Of a stretch of 64,000 nucleotides of DNA, positions 55,516 through 63,542 are shown in pieces (position 1 is the first letter of the stretch; each line of letters opens with the position of its first letter). The stretch lies in contig JBGSOG010000046.1 in assembly GCA_041739225.1 (NCBI GenBank), positions 100,108 to 164,107 on the forward strand, written 5' to 3'. The stretch comes from BOKV01 sp041739225. Lineage in GTDB: Bacteria > Pseudomonadota > Alphaproteobacteria > Rhizobiales > Rhizobiaceae. Position numbers and translations under genes: made by a program. Under the pieces are notes generated by a model. That model was given only the letters and a program-made list of their open reading frames with translations. It was not told the origin of the DNA and did not search any database.

Positions 55516-55638
55516 TCGAAATTGCGGCTTTTGACGTCTTGTCGGCACCCTTCATGCTTGTTTGAGAACCATCAGCGGGGCAAGAATGAATGTGTCCCGA
55601 AACGGGATTTAGCCGCGAAATCGCGGGTTTGGTGTCAA

Positions 55639-56739
55639 ATGGCAGTCGAAAGATCAAAGCTCGATACAATTCAGGTTCTGCGGGCGATTGCTGTCGCTGC
55701 GGTTGTGCTCAGTCACAGCTTTCATGAACTTGCGCAGCTTTTTGAGGGAAAGGTCGCAGGTTTCCAGGAAAAGGCTTTCCCGGGCGATTTTGGCGTTGAC
55801 CTGTTCTTTGTCATATCCGGCTTCATCATGGTGTTCGTGTCGTACAATGCCTTTGGCACTCCGGGTGCCTCGGTCAGGTTTGCGTTGCGCCGGATTGTCC
55901 GAATTGTTCCGCTGTACTGGATAATGACCAGCGTGATGATAGCGGTTGTCGTCTTGCTGCCGGGGAGTGTTGACACTGCAACCAGCGATCCGAAGCAGTG
56001 GCTGGCATCTTATCTTTTCGTACCTTATGCGCGCGCTTCCGACGGGCTATTCCGGCCGGTGCTGGGGCTTGGCTGGTCGTTGAATTACGAGATGTTTTTT
56101 TATGCGCTGTTTTCAATCGGCCTTCTGTTTAGACGACGATTTGCAATCCCTGCGGTAATTGCTGCCCTCGTTGTCGCCTGGCTTGCAGGGCGACTGATAC
56201 CGGGGCTGCCTGGAGCGGTCGCCTTCCTTACCCAGCCAATCATCTTGGAGTTTGCTGTCGGCATGGTTCTTGGAACCATTTACATGCAGGGTTTTCGCAT
56301 TCCCCGATGGGTGGCATTTGCCCTGCTTGGCGTGGGCACACTGCTGCTGTTTCGTGCGCCTGCCTTCAATTCGATGGTCGAAGAGACCCGGCACCTTTAT
56401 TACGGCATTCCGGCGATGCTGATGGTTGCGGGCGCCATTCTTGGCATGATCCCTGAACATACAGCCGGCATTACATTGGCCGTTGGGGCCGGTGATGCCT
56501 CCTATTCCACCTATCTGACTCACCCCTTTGTCCTGGGGGCATTGACGTTGATCGCAGGCAAGACCGGTCTGGCTGACATGACGTCGCCTTCAATTTTCAG
56601 TGCAGGTTTTCTGCTTGCAGCACTGTTTGCAAGTTTCATCACCGGGTATCTGGTGCACCGTTTCCTCGACGGCCCGCTGACAGGCTGGCTGACACGGCAG
56701 CTTGCCTTGCAGTCGCCCCGACCTGTTACCGCGCCCTGA
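55639..56739 (+). CDS. Acyltransferase family 3 (OafA/YrhL-like) membrane protein
   Basis: A 366-residue inner-membrane acyltransferase with about ten helices. The catalytic His lies in VAAVVLSHSFHEL, and GVDLFFVISGFIMVF and RRIVRIVPLYWIM are the family signatures. Such enzymes O-acylate sugars of exopolysaccharide, O-antigen or Nod factor. No glycan cluster is nearby, so the acceptor is unknown. I start at MAVERSKLDT (55639) because the extra 39 residues upstream are unconserved. Confidence 0.88.
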   Translation: MAVERSKLDTIQVLRAIAVAAVVLSHSFHELAQLFEGKVAGFQEKAFPGDFGVDLFFVISGFIMVFVSYNAFGTPGASVRFALRRIVRIVPLYWIMTSVMIAVVVLLPGSVDTATSDPKQWLASYLFVPYARASDGLFRPVLGLGWSLNYEMFFYALFSIGLLFRRRFAIPAVIAALVVAWLAGRLIPGLPGAVAFLTQPIILEFAVGMVLGTIYMQGFRIPRWVAFALLGVGTLLLFRAPAFNSMVEETRHLYYGIPAMLMVAGAILGMIPEHTAGITLAVGAGDASYSTYLTHPFVLGALTLIAGKTGLADMTSPSIFSAGFLLAALFASFITGYLVHRFLDGPLTGWLTRQLALQSPRPVTAP

Positions 56740-56848
56740 ACCCAAGGTGAATGACCGGTTCGGCCTGCGTTCAAGCAGCTAGTGGCATTGATCGCCTTGT
56801 AACAGGCCAAAAGCGCATAGGGCGCCGGCTTCGAACGGGAGTTCAACG

Positions 56849-57223
56849 ATGAAAAACCTCACCCTTCGCGGCTTTGCCGCAATCATTCTTGCAGGCAGCA
56901 TCGGATTTGGCGCAGCGGCCCCCGCAGCAGCCGGCGGCTACGGCCACGGTGGTGGATCGGTCTACCACAGCGGCGGTGGATATGGTGGTTACAATCCGGG
57001 CCGCCATCCAGGATACCATCCCGGCGGAAACCGTCGCGACCGCGTCTGCCAGCCGCATGAGGCTGTTGAAAAGGCGCGCAGCAAAGGCCTCCGCCGCGCC
57101 GGCGTCGAGCGCGTTACACAGTGGGAAATCATCGTGACCGGACGCGCCTATGGCAACCGTGCATTGCTGGTTTTCGACCGCACCAGCCGCAATTGCCGGA
57201 TCATCGGTTCGCGCGGCATCTGA
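56849..57223 (+). CDS. Small exported Gly/His/Tyr-rich protein
   Basis: A 124-residue product with signal peptide NLTLRGFAAIILAGSIGFGA cut near AAA. A Gly-His-Tyr-Pro-rich stretch (GGYGHGGGSVYHSGGGYGGY, to about residue 62) follows, then a compact basic C-terminal part (VCQPHEAVEKARSKGLRRAG) with two Cys, ending IIGSRGI. Similar proteins are common in rhizobia and have no assigned role. AACGGGAG precedes the ATG, and a terminator hairpin follows. Confidence 0.75.
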   Translation: MKNLTLRGFAAIILAGSIGFGAAAPAAAGGYGHGGGSVYHSGGGYGGYNPGRHPGYHPGGNRRDRVCQPHEAVEKARSKGLRRAGVERVTQWEIIVTGRAYGNRALLVFDRTSRNCRIIGSRGI

Positions 57224-57261
57224 TGCCGTAGCGCAACGCAGCTTGCGGAAAGCTGCAATCA

Positions 57262-57298
57262 GCGACCAGCCCTCCCCCGGGGGCTGGTCGCCGCGTTT
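57262..57298 (+). terminator. Terminator-like hairpin
   Basis: An 11-bp perfect stem pairs GCGACCAGCCC (57262-57272) with GGGCTGGTCGC (57281-57291) over an eight-base loop, followed by CGCGTTTT. It lies between the convergent exported-protein gene and the SIMPL gene and probably ends the former. Confidence 0.8.
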
Positions 57299-57304
57299 TC
57301 AATC

Positions 57305-58078
57305 CTACTGAGCGATCTCAAACACCGCCTGCACATTGACGGAATAGGCGTTTTCGCCAGCTTCCACCGGCACCGCATCGGGTGCGGCGGATCCCATCAT
57401 CATCTTGCCGCGGGTGATCGGCATGGGTTGAGGGCGGCTGGAGCTTTCCGAAATTTCGAGAATCCCGCCAAGCTTGGCTCCCGCTGCCTCGACCAGCGTC
57501 TTTGCTTTTTCAACTGCATCCAGCATCGCTGCTGCGCGCGCCTTGGTGATGGCATCCTTGGGATTGTCGTTGGTCAACTGGATGCTGCCATCATTGTTGA
57601 CGCCAAGTGTCACGGCCTCGTCCAGCACTGCGCCTACGACGGAGATGTCGCGTATGCGCACCACAAGCTGGCTGGTAACGGTGTAGCCGACGATCTTCGG
57701 CGGGTCCTGTTCGCCATTGGACTTTGGCGTTGGATAAAAATAACGCGGCTGGATGGAAAAGCCCGCCGTCTGCAGATCCTTGGCCTCGATGCCTTTGGCC
57801 TTCATGGCGGTTGCGACGTCACCCGCGACCACCTTGTGTGCATCAAGCGCTTCGCGGGCGGTGGGTGCTTCGCGCAGGATGCCAAGGGTCACAAGAGCCA
57901 TGTCAGGAGCAAGGGTTGCCGAGCCTTCACCGGTAACCCGGATGACCGGGAAGGGTCGTTCGGCCATCTTGCTCTCCTGCGCCTGGGCGGTTACGGGCAT
58001 TGCTGCAACACACACAATTGCAGGCGTTGCGAATAGTGCGGTGGAATAGAAGGCGGCAGCCAGTAAACTGCGGTTCAT
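57305..58078 (-). CDS. SIMPL-domain periplasmic protein
   Basis: A 257-residue protein with signal peptide MNRSLLAAAFYSTALFATPA and a SIMPL/DUF541 domain: RPFPVIRVTGEGSATLAPDM, FSIQPRYFYPTPKSNG, YTVTSQLVVRIRDIS and AMLDAVEKAKTLVEAAGAKL. The family forms oligomers in the periplasm and is linked to stress protection; its activity is undefined. I start at 58078; the 42 residues upstream do not fit a signal peptide. Confidence 0.87.
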   Translation of the reverse strand: MNRSLLAAAFYSTALFATPAIVCVAAMPVTAQAQESKMAERPFPVIRVTGEGSATLAPDMALVTLGILREAPTAREALDAHKVVAGDVATAMKAKGIEAKDLQTAGFSIQPRYFYPTPKSNGEQDPPKIVGYTVTSQLVVRIRDISVVGAVLDEAVTLGVNNDGSIQLTNDNPKDAITKARAAAMLDAVEKAKTLVEAAGAKLGGILEISESSSRPQPMPITRGKMMMGSAAPDAVPVEAGENAYSVNVQAVFEIAQ

Positions 58079-58232
58079 GGTTTTCTCCAGTTGTGGCGGG
58101 CTATTTGCGCCGCAGATTTCATATAAATGAAATTTGGGCGGATTGCGGCAGGCATGGCGGCCGCAGCCTTGCCGCATCGCCGCAAAGCGGTTATTCGTCA
58201 CCACGAACCCGGCTATTGCCGGGCAATCTGGC

Positions 58233-58308
58233 GGGCCTGTAGCTCAATGGTCAGAGCCGGCGGCTCATAACCGCTTGGTTGGGGGTTCGAGTCCCTCCGG
58301 GCCCACCA
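58233..58308 (+). tRNA. tRNA with CAT anticodon, probably tRNA-Ile2
   Basis: A full cloverleaf can be drawn. The acceptor stem is GGGCCTG with CGGGCCC, the D-arm is GCTC/GAGC, the anticodon stem is GGCGG/CCGCT with loop CTCATAA, the T-arm is GGGGG-TTCGAGT-CCCTC, and CCA is encoded. The G1-C72 pair rules out initiator tRNA. The anticodon arm and TTGGTT variable loop resemble tRNA-Ile2, whose C34 is changed to lysidine by TilS, more than elongator tRNA-Met. Automatic tools often call such genes Met. Confidence 0.93.
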
Positions 58309-58465
58309 TATTATTTATCTAATTTATTGTTCTAAAAAGATATTTTTTTCCGAAGTCGAATGCGTTCTTACTTTTATTCTTATTGCGTTGCCGCTTAGGT
58401 GCCAGTCGATGACCCGTTTTTTGCCGTTCAGGAGCTGGCTCGAGCGAGAATTATTCCGGAAATAG

Positions 58466-58873
58466 CTATTCGGATATTGCTTCGAATTCGAGAAGTTCCT
58501 TGCCCTTGATCGGAATGACTAGCCAGTCCACCCCGTCACGCTTTATCCTCGCACCCTTGGTTCTTATGCCATTGACGACATAGGAACCGTCCCAAGCTGC
58601 CCAAACGTCAGCCGATGAATTAGTCGAAAAATGTACAATGTAGCGTGCTCCGAAATCGTACTGCTCGCCAGGTCGTTGCATCTGTTCTGGGGAACATGGC
58701 GCCACCCCAACAATTCCCATTTCGATTCTGCAACTTTGATGAAACCGCAGCTTCCCATTTTCATCGGTGTACCGGCGCCCGCCGTCTTCGACAAGCATAC
58801 CAGCTGCAAAACAACTTCCTGGCAGACAAATCCATGACGCGAACGCAATAGTCGCAAGGCTGCGAGGCAACAT
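58466..58873 (-). CDS. Hypothetical exported protein
   Basis: A 135-residue product from the ATG at 58873. It starts MLPRSLATIAFASWICLPGS, a plausible signal peptide ending near CFAAG, followed by a mature part with two Cys (HQSCRIEM, VAPCSPEQ) and a beta-looking end (YIVHFSTNSSADVWAAWDG). No family recognised. The open frame extends to 59131, so the start is uncertain; the longer forms overlap the upstream gene. Part of a run of exported unknowns after the tRNA. Confidence 0.5.
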   Translation of the reverse strand: MLPRSLATIAFASWICLPGSCFAAGMLVEDGGRRYTDENGKLRFHQSCRIEMGIVGVAPCSPEQMQRPGEQYDFGARYIVHFSTNSSADVWAAWDGSYVVNGIRTKGARIKRDGVDWLVIPIKGKELLEFEAISE

Positions 58874-59018
58874 CACCAATGGCGAACAGCAGCCATGGAC
58901 AAACTCGGCGCTTCGGAAGGAAGTATTTTTTGTTGGGTCGCACAGCGCGAACTGAGCGCGATCATTTGGCCTGCGATGCATGAAAACAAGTTTCTGCCCT
59001 TCAGTTAAGAACATGCCA

Positions 59019-59630
59019 CTAACACCCGGTAACCGGATCGATACCCTCGTACTTTTGCCTTGCCGGTAATCCGAGTTCCGACTGAAGGGCGTATTCTGCA
59101 TTGCAGTAGTCGCTGTCAGTCGTGAATTCATAGATGGTTTCGAAGTAGTCGAATGTTGTACCTACATCGACAAAACCACCCGCAAGTCTGTGAAACTCTA
59201 TTCGAGTCGGTGCTGGTTCGGCAAATCCTTCCTGAACATCTCGCGTTGCTGTGATAAGGAAAGTACCGTTAAATCCGTCTAGCTTGCCGCGCGCAAATCG
59301 GACGCTGCGAACTGTATCTTCACCCATATGAGGCTGATCGATAATTACCTCTTTGCCGTCCGGCCCAAGAACAATGTTCCAATCGCTGCCGCCCTTGCTG
59401 ATGGGGAGCATCACCATGAAGACATCGTAGCCGTGCGCATTACCATTATCGCGCCAACCGAGAATGATGAGAGCGTCTCGGCCGTCGCGTGAAAAACTCG
59501 GGATTGTGTTCACGCCCTGCTTCAATGGAATTGGCGCAAGGTCTGTAATCTTGGGTTCGGAAACCGCAAGCGACGGATACAGCAGTATCCCTTGCGCGAA
59601 CGCGAGAGCACTCACAAAACGGGAAAACAT
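59019..59630 (-). CDS. Hypothetical exported protein
   Basis: A 203-residue product from MFSRFVSALAFAQGILLYPS, a signal peptide cut near LAVS. The mature part looks like an all-beta domain (ALIILGWRDNGNAHGYDVFM, GKEVIIDQPHMGEDTVRSVR) with Cys residues only near the C-terminus (SDYCNAEY and final GC). No known family identified. A longer start at 59672 adds 14 basic residues and is possible. Lies 68 bases from the LprI-like gene on the same strand. Confidence 0.6.
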   Translation of the reverse strand: MFSRFVSALAFAQGILLYPSLAVSEPKITDLAPIPLKQGVNTIPSFSRDGRDALIILGWRDNGNAHGYDVFMVMLPISKGGSDWNIVLGPDGKEVIIDQPHMGEDTVRSVRFARGKLDGFNGTFLITATRDVQEGFAEPAPTRIEFHRLAGGFVDVGTTFDYFETIYEFTTDSDYCNAEYALQSELGLPARQKYEGIDPVTGC

Positions 59631-59698
59631 AGAAATTTTTTGCTGACCTAACACTTTTCGCCTCCGTTTCATAAGCAGGAATCTGGCCTACTTCGTTG

Positions 59699-60397
59699 CT
59701 ATGCGCCGCCGCACATGTGCGGATGGTCAGACAATTCCCATTGCGTTCCTGTGTCTCGGCTGACCGTCAGAAAATAGTCTCCACGGCTGTCACCATCAGG
59801 GCAATCGTGTGGCCTGCTCATCAGACAGATAACCACCTCTTGGCCTGATTCGATTCCATAAAGTTCATCGCGCGTATAGGAGATTTGGAAACTGCCATTT
59901 TCAAACTCAATAGCGGTTCCGGCATCTTGGTTCTCGTATGTGACCGGTTCTCCAAAACGGGTCGTCACTGCACGAACCCTAGTCTTGACGCATTCGCCAA
60001 CCCTATTTGGCGCTGCGGTTGCCATTCCGTCGTCAAAGTAGGCATTTGCCTTTCTGCCCATCATTGCTTGCGCGAAAGGGCGTACCCATGAACCTGTTCC
60101 GCCATATGTCTCTAGCGCTCTCGCCTGAACCGCCGCGATACAGGCGTTATCACCCCCGCAAGAAGCTCGGTCTTTCAAGAATGCCAGTGCGATTTTTCGT
60201 TTTGGTTGGAATGAAGGTTCAAAGGTTTGAAAGGCTTGGGACACCAAGCTATCCAAGTCACTGAGTGCCGGATCGCCGCAAATGGCGATTTCGTCCGGAG
60301 TCTTGGCTTTCTGGCAATCGAACGATGGGCTGCCCGCGAAACTGGCAGTTGGTACGCAAGCGAGTGAAATGAAAATCAATGACAACAAATTGCGCAC
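59699..60397 (-). CDS. Exported protein with LprI-like (DUF1311) domain
   Basis: A 232-residue product. A signal peptide (NLLSLIFISLACVPTASFAG) precedes SFDCQKAKTPDEIAICGDPA and LSDLDSLVSQAFQTFEPSF, the N-terminal pattern of the lysozyme-inhibitor LprI/DUF1311 family, with further Cys in RASCGGDNACIA. The second half (about 110-232) is unrecognised. I prefer the GTG at 60397 because GGGAG lies eight bases upstream. A role against host or competitor lysozymes is only suggested by the family. Confidence 0.68.
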   Translation of the reverse strand: MRNLLSLIFISLACVPTASFAGSPSFDCQKAKTPDEIAICGDPALSDLDSLVSQAFQTFEPSFQPKRKIALAFLKDRASCGGDNACIAAVQARALETYGGTGSWVRPFAQAMMGRKANAYFDDGMATAAPNRVGECVKTRVRAVTTRFGEPVTYENQDAGTAIEFENGSFQISYTRDELYGIESGQEVVICLMSRPHDCPDGDSRGDYFLTVSRDTGTQWELSDHPHMCGGA

Positions 60398-60520
60398 CTG
60401 GGCGTCTCCCGCGACATCGAGCAACTAATCACGCCAAAAGATCCATCGCAATTGGCCTCTCAATTCTAAATTCAATTGCAAATGCACAACACGTTGTTGC
60501 CTGTTGGCTACGCTCAGGAC

Positions 60521-60643
60521 TCATTGATTGATCCAGAAGATGAAGGTTGCGGCGATTACGATGGCTGATATGAAGGCGGGGGCACAACGGTCGTAACGGG
60601 TGCAGACACGGCTCCAGTCTTTGAGTTTGCCGAACAAGTTACA
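60521..60643 (-). mobile_element. IS5-type transposase 3' remnant
   Basis: The minus strand encodes NLFGKLKDWSRVCTRYDRCA then PAFISAIVIAATFIFWINQ and a stop, the typical C-terminus of IS5-family (IS427-like) transposases, in which the catalytic Glu lies further upstream. The frame is closed by a stop at 60644-60646, so only about 40 codons survive. No matching element end is seen on the left side. It marks past insertion-sequence activity in this accessory stretch. Confidence 0.72.
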
Positions 60644-60753
60644 TCATTTGCGACTAATGACCCGCGAGGACGAGGATAAGGACCTTGAGCCTTGCAAGTG
60701 GTATTCGGGAAGCCATTCACGCAATCAGGACATGGCATTGGAGTTTCGCAATA

Positions 60754-61053
60754 GTGAGATTTTTTGCAGTTGTTTGTATGCTCGCCGCATCGCCTGCGTT
60801 TGCAGTGGAATGCGTTTTGAGTGATGGTCGGTATGTGTACGACCTTGGCGACGAAAAGACGGCGATTACAATCATGGGCAAGGAATGCACGAGCGTTACA
60901 CAATTGGCGATGAACGGCATGAGCACGGATACAATCATAACTTGCAAGGGCATCAACCCGATTGCGGTAACGTACCACCAAGGCGAACTTTACGCCTACG
61001 ACATGGTTACAGGGCGCGAGGAAATGATTGTTGATGATTGCGACTCTGAGTGA
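60754..61053 (+). CDS. Small exported protein, unknown function
   Basis: A 99-residue product from the GTG at 60754: MRFFAVVCMLAASPAFA is a signal peptide. The mature part has five Cys-containing positions spread over ECVLSDGRYVYDLGDEKTAI, KECTSVTQ, IITCKGIN and DDCDSE. GGAG lies ten bases upstream. The alternative ATG at 60685 would overlap more of the IS-remnant region and has no signal peptide logic. Its last codons and 3' flank are repeated after the next gene. Confidence 0.6.
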   Translation: MRFFAVVCMLAASPAFAVECVLSDGRYVYDLGDEKTAITIMGKECTSVTQLAMNGMSTDTIITCKGINPIAVTYHQGELYAYDMVTGREEMIVDDCDSE

Positions 61054-61084
61054 ACCCACGCAAGAAAGACATCGACCTACAGCC
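61039..61084 (+). repeat. Direct repeat copy A (gene end plus 3' flank)
   Basis: TGCGACTCTGAGTGA, covering the last codons CDSE-stop, plus the following CGCAAGAAAGACAT and CTACAGC recur at 61322-61364 with small gaps. The pair spans the 61139 gene. This indicates duplication or recombination between two small-protein genes. Confidence 0.7.
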
Positions 61085-61138
61085 AAGCAAGTGGGATTCC
61101 GACACTGAAGTTAGTCTTGAGAGACAAAGGATAGGAAG

Positions 61139-61336
61139 ATGATGCGCTTTATGACCGGACTTTTTTTGGGGCTATCATTGGCAACCGCCGCCGCTTCAAC
61201 AGGGGTCGTAATTCCTCGCGGCCCATTGTTTGGATGGGAAATTCAATTCAACGGCAAGGTGATTTGCACCGATCCTACGGCGTATCCAGATTTTCACGAT
61301 TCGGGACATTCAATCATTGCTTGCGACTCTGAGTGA
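61139..61336 (+). CDS. Small exported protein, unknown function
   Basis: A 65-residue product: signal peptide MMRFMTGLFLGLSLATAAAS and a mature part of about 45 residues with Cys in KVICTDPT and the end IIACDSE. AGGATAGGAAG precedes the ATG. The final CDSE and downstream sequence match the previous gene, but the bodies differ, so only the ends are shared. No family recognised. Its size and export suggest a toxin-like, adhesion or inhibitor role, but nothing shows which. Confidence 0.6.
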   Translation: MMRFMTGLFLGLSLATAAASTGVVIPRGPLFGWEIQFNGKVICTDPTAYPDFHDSGHSIIACDSE

Positions 61337-61364
61337 CCCGCAAGAAAGACATTGAACTACAGCA
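61322..61364 (+). repeat. Direct repeat copy B (gene end plus 3' flank)
   Basis: The counterpart of 61039-61084: TGCGACTCTGAGTGACCC then GCAAGAAAGACATTGA and ACTACAGC, differing by three missing bases and a few substitutions. It forms the end of the 65-residue gene and its flank. Confidence 0.7.
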
Positions 61365-61558
61365 AGGCCGACCGCGATACGTCAAACCTGCAGTAACAAG
61401 TAGGACAAATCGAAAGGCACCAAATCTCAAGCCCGGCGGCAAAATGCCACCGAGAGCGGATTTCCGGACGCTATAAAAGCACAACGCCCAGAAAGCAAAG
61501 GGGCCTGGATTGTCTGGCTCAATGGATTTTTGCAAAATTGTAACTTGAGGAGGCCGTT

Positions 61559-61729
61559 GTGGTTTTTCGCGTTTTCTTCGCGTTCTTTTTGCTTGGCGCT
61601 GCGGACTATGAGCCTGACGATTTGATCGGTACCGATTACTCAATATCCCGTCAGCAGTTGATAGCGGGCGGTTGGTCACCCGAGAAAACCGCCGAATGCG
61701 AGCCGCTTTTTATTTGCTCAGAATGTTGA
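61559..61729 (+). CDS. Micro-ORF, putative 56-residue exported or membrane protein
   Basis: A GTG-start frame with an ideal GAGGAGG Shine-Dalgarno five bases upstream. The product starts VVFRVFFAFFLLGAADYEPD, a short hydrophobic leader, then DLIGTDYSISRQQLIAGGWS and ends AECEPLFICSEC with three Cys in the last fourteen residues. No homolog recognised. It is shorter than usual gene-calling limits but the ribosome site and position among other small exported-protein genes support it. Its stop lies in a palindromic element. Confidence 0.5.
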   Translation: MVFRVFFAFFLLGAADYEPDDLIGTDYSISRQQLIAGGWSPEKTAECEPLFICSEC

Positions 61730-61872
61730 TTTGCAGACGGATTTGATCCGGTTTGTCATTTCGTGCTGATCCGGCGACATGGCTGATAAACACAATTCTT
61801 TCAAGCCACTGCGCCTGTCCGAATGGATCAGCTGCTGCTGCAAAAGCGGATCAAATCGAAGTGAAAATCAAC
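61725..61872. repeat. 148-nt imperfect palindrome (MITE- or RNA-like)
   Basis: Arms pair in register: 61725-61732 with 61865-61872 (GTTGATTT/AAATCAAC), 61740-61750 with 61847-61857 (GATTTGATCCG/CGGATCAAATC), 61765-61772 with 61825-61832 (GCTGATCC/GGATCAGC), then GGCG and TGGCT (61773-61784) with AGCCA and CGCC (61804-61815). Unpaired gaps of 7/7 and 14/14 bases are symmetric. It lies before the cecR-type operon. Confidence 0.6.
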
Positions 61873-61941
61873 AGATTCATGCAGCAGGGCACGGTTGCGA
61901 TCAGGCTTGTATTAGTTCATTCGATTGATTAAAGTTTAAAT

Positions 61942-62592
61942 ATGCAGACTGATTACGCCCAATCTTCCCCTCAAGGGACGCGACTGGCACTCATCGAGGC
62001 CGGAATTCTTTTGTTCGGTCGGCAAAGCTTCGCAGCCACCTCGACACGGCAGTTGGCGGCGCTGGCGCACACCAACATCGGCTCGATTGCATATCACTTC
62101 GGTGGCAAGGATGGCCTCAGACAAGCCTGCGCAGAAGAGTTTGTCCGTCGGCTTGGCGCGGTTGTCGCCAGTGTGCCTGAGGTTGACGATCAGTCGCCCG
62201 AATCCGCGCGTCAGCGATTGCGGGCGATCCTGCGCGGAATGGTGGCCTTTATGATAGGTGGACAGCAAGCCGAAGGCATGGTGACGTTCATGTTGCGCGA
62301 ACTGGCGGAAGGCAGCCCGGCGGTGGACATTGTCTATCAGCGGATGATCGAGCCGACGCACCGCAAGCTTTGCATTCTTTGGGGCACAACGACGGGTGCG
62401 GACCCTGAAGGCGAGTCCGTCCGGCTGCAGGTTTTCAGTCTGGTTGGACAAGTCATGTATTTCCGCATCGGCGCAACCATCGTGACCCGCCGCATGGGGT
62501 GGTCGGAAATGGGGCAGGCCGAGGCCGCAAGCATCACCGAGACACTGCTTGGAAATCTGGACGCGATGCTGGGCAACCAAAGGGACACCTGA
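61942..62592 (+). CDS. cecR: TetR-family regulator, CecR (YbiH)-like
   Basis: A 216-residue regulator. The N-terminal helix-turn-helix reads TRLALIEAGILLFGRQSFAA and STRQLAALAHTNIGSIAYHF. The C-terminal ligand domain (about 85-210) matches the CecR/DUF1956 type, with GMVTFMLRELAEGSPAVDIV and a membrane-protein operon downstream as in E. coli cecR-ybhGFSR. It should repress the efflux genes that follow. The spacer before it holds TTAGTTCAT-N3-ATTGATTAA, a loose dyad that could be its operator. Confidence 0.85.
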   Translation: MQTDYAQSSPQGTRLALIEAGILLFGRQSFAATSTRQLAALAHTNIGSIAYHFGGKDGLRQACAEEFVRRLGAVVASVPEVDDQSPESARQRLRAILRGMVAFMIGGQQAEGMVTFMLRELAEGSPAVDIVYQRMIEPTHRKLCILWGTTTGADPEGESVRLQVFSLVGQVMYFRIGATIVTRRMGWSEMGQAEAASITETLLGNLDAMLGNQRDT

Positions 62593-62594
62593 CC

Positions 62595-63542
62595 ATGTTT
62601 GCCTGTTCGATCCCGCTGATCTCTGCGCTTTTCGTGACCTGCGCGCCGCCTCCCCCCTTTGCAACGGGCTATGTCGAAGGCGAATATGTGCTGCTGGCGC
62701 CGGTCTCCACTGCGCAGATCGACATGTTGGATGTTGCGCGCGGTGATCGGGTAACTGCCGGTCAGGAACTTGTCGAAATGGAGCGGCGCGATGCCGAAAT
62801 AGCGGTCGCCCAATCCGAGGCGGCGCTGGCCAAGGCGGAAAACCAGCTTGCCAACCTGCGCGAAGGCAAGCGGCCCGAAGAGATCAGGGTGATCGAGGCG
62901 TCCCTTGCGTCAGCCGAGGCGCAGGCCGTTGAGGCCAGCCGCAATGCCACCCGGTTGATCATTTTGGCAGCCAAGGGGGTTGCAACAGAGACCCAGCGCG
63001 ATGATGCGGCAACTGCCGCCGAGATTGCCGAGGCCAGGGTGGCCGAGATAAAGGCGAACCTCGCGGTTGCCCGACTGCCGGCCAGGGCGCAGGAGATCGC
63101 CGCTGCGGAGGCCACATTGCGGGGGGCAAGGGCTGATCTCGAACGCGCGCAATGGGGACTGGACAAACGTCGGTTGACGGCACCGGCCGATGGGGTGGTC
63201 GCCGATGTGATCCGCAACGCGGGCGAGATTGCCGGGCCATCAGCCCCGGTCATATCGATGCTGCCGGATGGCGCGGTAAAGCTGCGCCTTTATGTTACGG
63301 AAGCATTCGTGGCGCAGGTTGCTGTCGGCAGCAGCCTTGCGGTCAATTGCGACAACTGCCCGCCGGGCCTGACTGCCACTGTCAGCTACGTGTCGGACGC
63401 GCCGGAGTTTACTCCGCCGGTGATCTATTCGCTGCAGAACCGCCAGAAGCTTGTCTATCTGATCGAGGCGCGACCGGACGCCGCGTCACTGCTAAAGCCT
63501 GGCCAGATCGTCGACGTAGGTTTTTCGGGAGCAGGCGGATGA
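62595..63542 (+). CDS. ybhG: HlyD/YbhG-type periplasmic adaptor protein
   Basis: A 315-residue membrane-fusion protein. It has a short N-terminal hydrophobic leader (PLISALFVTCAPPPP, possibly a lipobox at Cys), then a biotinyl-lipoyl-like strand pair (DRVTAGQELVEMERRDAEIA), a long coiled-coil hairpin about residues 60-195 (AEARVAEIKANLAVARLPAR) and the closing WGLDKRRLTAPADGVVADVI. It links an inner-membrane ABC pump to the outer membrane. Starts two bases after the regulator stop and overlaps the next ATPase by four bases. Confidence 0.86.
   Translation: MFACSIPLISALFVTCAPPPPFATGYVEGEYVLLAPVSTAQIDMLDVARGDRVTAGQELVEMERRDAEIAVAQSEAALAKAENQLANLREGKRPEEIRVIEASLASAEAQAVEASRNATRLIILAAKGVATETQRDDAATAAEIAEARVAEIKANLAVARLPARAQEIAAAEATLRGARADLERAQWGLDKRRLTAPADGVVADVIRNAGEIAGPSAPVISMLPDGAVKLRLYVTEAFVAQVAVGSSLAVNCDNCPPGLTATVSYVSDAPEFTPPVIYSLQNRQKLVYLIEARPDAASLLKPGQIVDVGFSGAGG

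Noticed and set aside
61314..61679. Minus-strand 121-codon frame in the small-protein region
   Set aside because: Its composition is basic and irregular, there is no ribosome site, and it is antisense to the better-supported small genes.
58233..61941. Integrated prophage or integrative element at the tRNA
   Set aside because: No integrase gene and no second copy of the tRNA 3' end were found, so only an accessory stretch is claimed.
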